Source: Allolobophora icterica
Taxonomy: Eukaryota > Annelida > Clitellata > Crassiclitellata > Lumbricidae
DNA: 64,000 nt
NCBI GenBank assembly: GCA_963556255.1
Contig: OY744616.1
Span: forward strand, 35,597,466-35,661,465
Direction: 5' to 3'
Part shown: piece by piece, positions 61,430-64,000 of the stretch
How the letters are laid out: each line of letters opens with the position of its first letter
Numbering within the stretch: position 1 is the stretch's first letter
The notes under the pieces: generated by a model
What the model was told of the DNA's origin: nothing
The model's database searches: none
The model's input: the letters and a program-made list of their open reading frames with translations, nothing else
Made by a program: the position numbers and the translations under genes

Positions 61430-63328
61430 CCATTGCCTCAGCTAACATAAACTGACTTCTGAAGGACCGTGCACAGCTTCCAGCAAGAATGCTCTGAACT
61501 ATTACAGGACCAGACACCTGGTTCTGTAATAATACTGTCAGTGCCACTGTCTGATAGATATGCACCAATACTGGCAGAATGGAAACCTCTGAGACCAAAA
61601 AAGGTTGGTAAATTCTTGTGCCAGAAGCAGTTGCAGCTCTTTTGCCACACCTTCATCACACCAGAGACCACCAGATGGTTGTCTCACTTGCAATAAGCAA
61701 TCCTGGAAGTTCTTCATGCACCTATATTTTGCAGGGTGTGGTATTATAGGAGTGAATAATAATACTGTCAGTGCCACTGTCTGATAGATATGCACCAATA
61801 CTGGCAGAATGGAAACCTCTGAGACCAAAAAAGGTTGGTAAATTCTTGTGCCAGAAGCAGTTGCAGCTCTTTTGCCACACCTTCATCACACCAGAGACCA
61901 CCAGATGCAGGGTGTGGTATTATAGGAGTGAACGCTGTGGCTTGTGAGTGGTAAACTTTGACTTGAGGTTAGACTGCTGAATGCACTCCATGATAGGACG
62001 ATTTGCTTCGATTAGTCTCTTTCTTGGAAGGAAAGTTTTTGCTGTGAAAGAATCTAGCAAAAAACTATTCTATCCATGATTTCTTGTGCCTCTCTTGTTG
62101 TGTTAGGATCCGGTGTCAGTTGAGTAGTTCCTGGCAAGGCAATAGTTGCTAGAGAGACTTGCCTGTCATTTTTGGATGTGTTCCAAAGTTCGGCTGAGCT
62201 AGATTGTGCTGATGACTTGAATGGCTAACACCATCAGTTTGTTCTGCAAAATTACAAGTGCTGTATGATGACTGTTACTTGTTACTATTTCCTGATAGAA
62301 CAGCTCATTATCGTCGAAATTGCCCAATGCACCTGATTCCAATGGGCAGATTTCTCTGCATATCAGGTGGAAGTGGTGTTCTTGAGTAGTTTGCTTCCTG
62401 TACTACGTATTTGAGTCAGTAGTCCATCAACCTGTCGTTCAACCTCATCTTAGCTAACACCAAGGTCAAGTCTGTTCATGATCTGTATTAATGTCTCTGA
62501 CCGTATAATTTTGTGTATACTTTGTGACATCATAATCAACAAGTAGGCTTTCCTTTATCCATCATCTATTTGAATACTAAATTACATTTTCGTTTCACAG
62601 AATGTGATGCAGAATATGATGGTAAAAGTGTAGAGAAAAAGTTTCCCATAACTGTTGTTTACAGGCTCTAAACTTATCCAGTGATTTTCTTATATCATAA
62701 GCATTGCTTTAAATTGAAAAGCGTACTCAAGGCATTCTTGCAGTAACTGCTTTGCACATTCCTCAACTACTGGAGTATCTCTCAGCCTTTCCACCATAGT
62801 AGCTGCAGTGACGTTTGTGAATCGCACCATTTAGGATTCTGTCTTCTTGCTTGTGTAAGTGAAAAATACTGATGAACCAAATTAAAGGGTGGAAGTTCTA
62901 TCAAAAGCATCATCTTGATAGTATCGAAACTGTAGCATTTAACTGTAGCATTTAAAAAATCTAGAGCGAATTTTTATCGTATATACGAAATAGTTTATTT
63001 TGTCCATAACTCACGTGATTCATACAAATCACGCACAAAGATGAAGAATCTTTAAATTGTTCAGAATTTCTGCTGCTACAACGCCTTTTTTGGGGGGGGA
63101 ATGGCTCAGATCAGTGCGTTTCAGGTTGGACGTTTAGTAAATGTCCATACCATCTTCTGGGACTTCTGACGAGATATCATCCAGGAGAACAACAGACGCT
63201 TCTTGAATTTTCTTCCTGCCATTATACTCACTGTAAGTGGAAAGCTTGTAGCCCCCCTTCTTTTGACAGATAACACATGAGGTGTCATGTTTCTTCTTCA
63301 CAACAATGTTTAAAGGAACCCTCTCCAT
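61430..63328 (-). pseudogene. CVICQ-family gene remnant, right-arm orientation
   Basis: The minus strand starts with the same 64-codon CVICQ segment (63328-63134), one residue different from the left copy (SEYNG for SENNG). Downstream on the same strand come VTAATMVERLRDTPVVEECA (about 62820), LPPDMQRNLPIGIR (about 62370), ELFYQEIVTSNSHHTALVIL (about 62300), RGFHSASIGAYLSDSGTDSI (about 61590) and, in another frame, VQSILAGSCARSFRSQFMLA (about 61490). The order matches the later parts of the same family as I remember it. Stops and frameshifts separate the blocks. The role of the protein is unknown. Confidence 0.5.
61528..61930. repeat. 230-bp tandem duplication inside the composite element
   Basis: The stretch beginning AATACTGTCAGTGCCACTGT at 61531 recurs at 61761 and matches through CCAGAGACCACCAGATG. 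The second unit then skips about 56 bp and rejoins at CAGGGTGTGGTATTATAGGA. The duplicated DNA covers the GFHSAS block of the remnant gene. Confidence 0.9.
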
Positions 63329-64000
63329 TAGGGCCCCTGGATACTTTTAAGAACCTTAACCTACAATTCAAAGAAGAAAACGTCGAAATCGTATGGATAG
63401 CAGCTGTGAAACAGGCATATGAAAGTTACGCTTGGCTACTAAAATGACACTGCACTGGATTACAATATTGAATCTTAGAAGCAAATGGCACAACATAATA
63501 CTACTTTCAATAGTACCATTTTAAAGCTTATTAAATGCTGATAATCTTTTGTCAGAGTAATATTTTCCCAGTTTCAGCTCCTTAAGTGGCAAAAAGTAAA
63601 AAATACAGAAAATTTCTTTTTCAAAAAATTGTTTTTGCTAAATTTCTCAAAAACGGTTATAATTAGTAAAAAATACATAAGGACCAAAAAGATAGCTCTA
63701 ATCAAGACCTACAATTTAAAAAAGAAAACGTCAAAATCGGATAAGAAATGGCCGAGATACACGTCATTTAAAAAGTCCTTTTTCCGCCATCTTGAATCCA
63801 ATATGGCGGCTAAGCGATCAATAAGCGGGTCATGTGACCAATTTTTTTGACACACTTTGATGACCTATAATGACCCTGTGAGGTCAAACTGAGGGTACAT
63901 TGAAGTGCACACGAAACATGAGCTAGCTCCATGACTATTAATAGTTAGTTCATGTTAAAATGAAATGAACAGTAACCTTTTCTCAGCCATTATAATCAAC

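Larger units (their letters stand above)
59577..63938. mobile_element. Large inverted-repeat composite element with CVICQ-family gene pieces
   Basis: The left arm 59577-60752 and right arm 62884-63938 are inverted copies, very similar base for base, around a 2.1-kb centre. Each arm carries TTATTGATCGCTTAGCCGCC near its outer side and one copy of a small zinc-binding-type coding segment. The left arm has about 145 bp (60149-60293) that the right lacks. That segment repeats TTGTAGGTCTTRATTAGAGC from 59803. No target-site duplication is evident at the outer ends. It could be a foldback transposon, or two truncated elements joined tail to tail. Confidence 0.8.

Overview
This window is nuclear DNA from an intron-rich invertebrate animal. 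Five protein-coding genes are recognisable, all split by GT-AG introns. The proteasome subunit PSMC2 and the RNA-binding protein ILF2 are clearly of animal type. The set also includes a family I acetyl-CoA hydrolase/4-hydroxybutyrate CoA-transferase of a kind I know from invertebrates and not from vertebrates. The DNA is AT-rich and full of non-LTR retrotransposon fragments, tRNA-headed SINEs and hAT-type DNA transposons. I cannot name the species; a sponge, cnidarian or other marine invertebrate would fit.

Layout. Bases 3-2947 (+) hold the last four exons of an OTUD3-like deubiquitinase whose OTU domain lies off the left edge. Bases 2948-9853 are intergenic and repeat-rich. Bases 9854-20965 (+) hold a complete ten-exon PSMC2 (Rpt1, 434 aa). 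Bases 24400-33951 (-) hold a complete eight-exon CoA-transferase (477 aa), convergent with PSMC2. Bases 34721-46918 (+) hold a nine-exon mitochondrial class 2 dihydroorotate dehydrogenase (399 aa with a proposed first exon). It is divergent from the CoA-transferase, with about 770 bp between the two starts. Bases 50811-59315 (+) hold a complete ten-exon ILF2/NF45 (393 aa). Bases 59577-63938 hold a large inverted-repeat element carrying broken pieces of an uncharacterised CxxC protein family.

The genes are housekeeping genes without a shared pathway. The divergent pair both encode probable mitochondrial enzymes and may share a promoter region.

The accessory content is the more unusual part. 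At least eleven insertions have hAT-like termini and 8-bp target-site duplications. They include one tandem dimer with a copy of the target site between its monomers, one insertion inside a LINE, and two that keep fragments of the hAT transposase dimerisation domain. Two LINE/SINE partnerships are visible from shared 3' tails. A family of about 70-bp palindromic elements is scattered through five intergenic or intronic regions. Coordinates of spliced exons were read by hand from frame continuity, splice sites and remembered homologues; no search was run.
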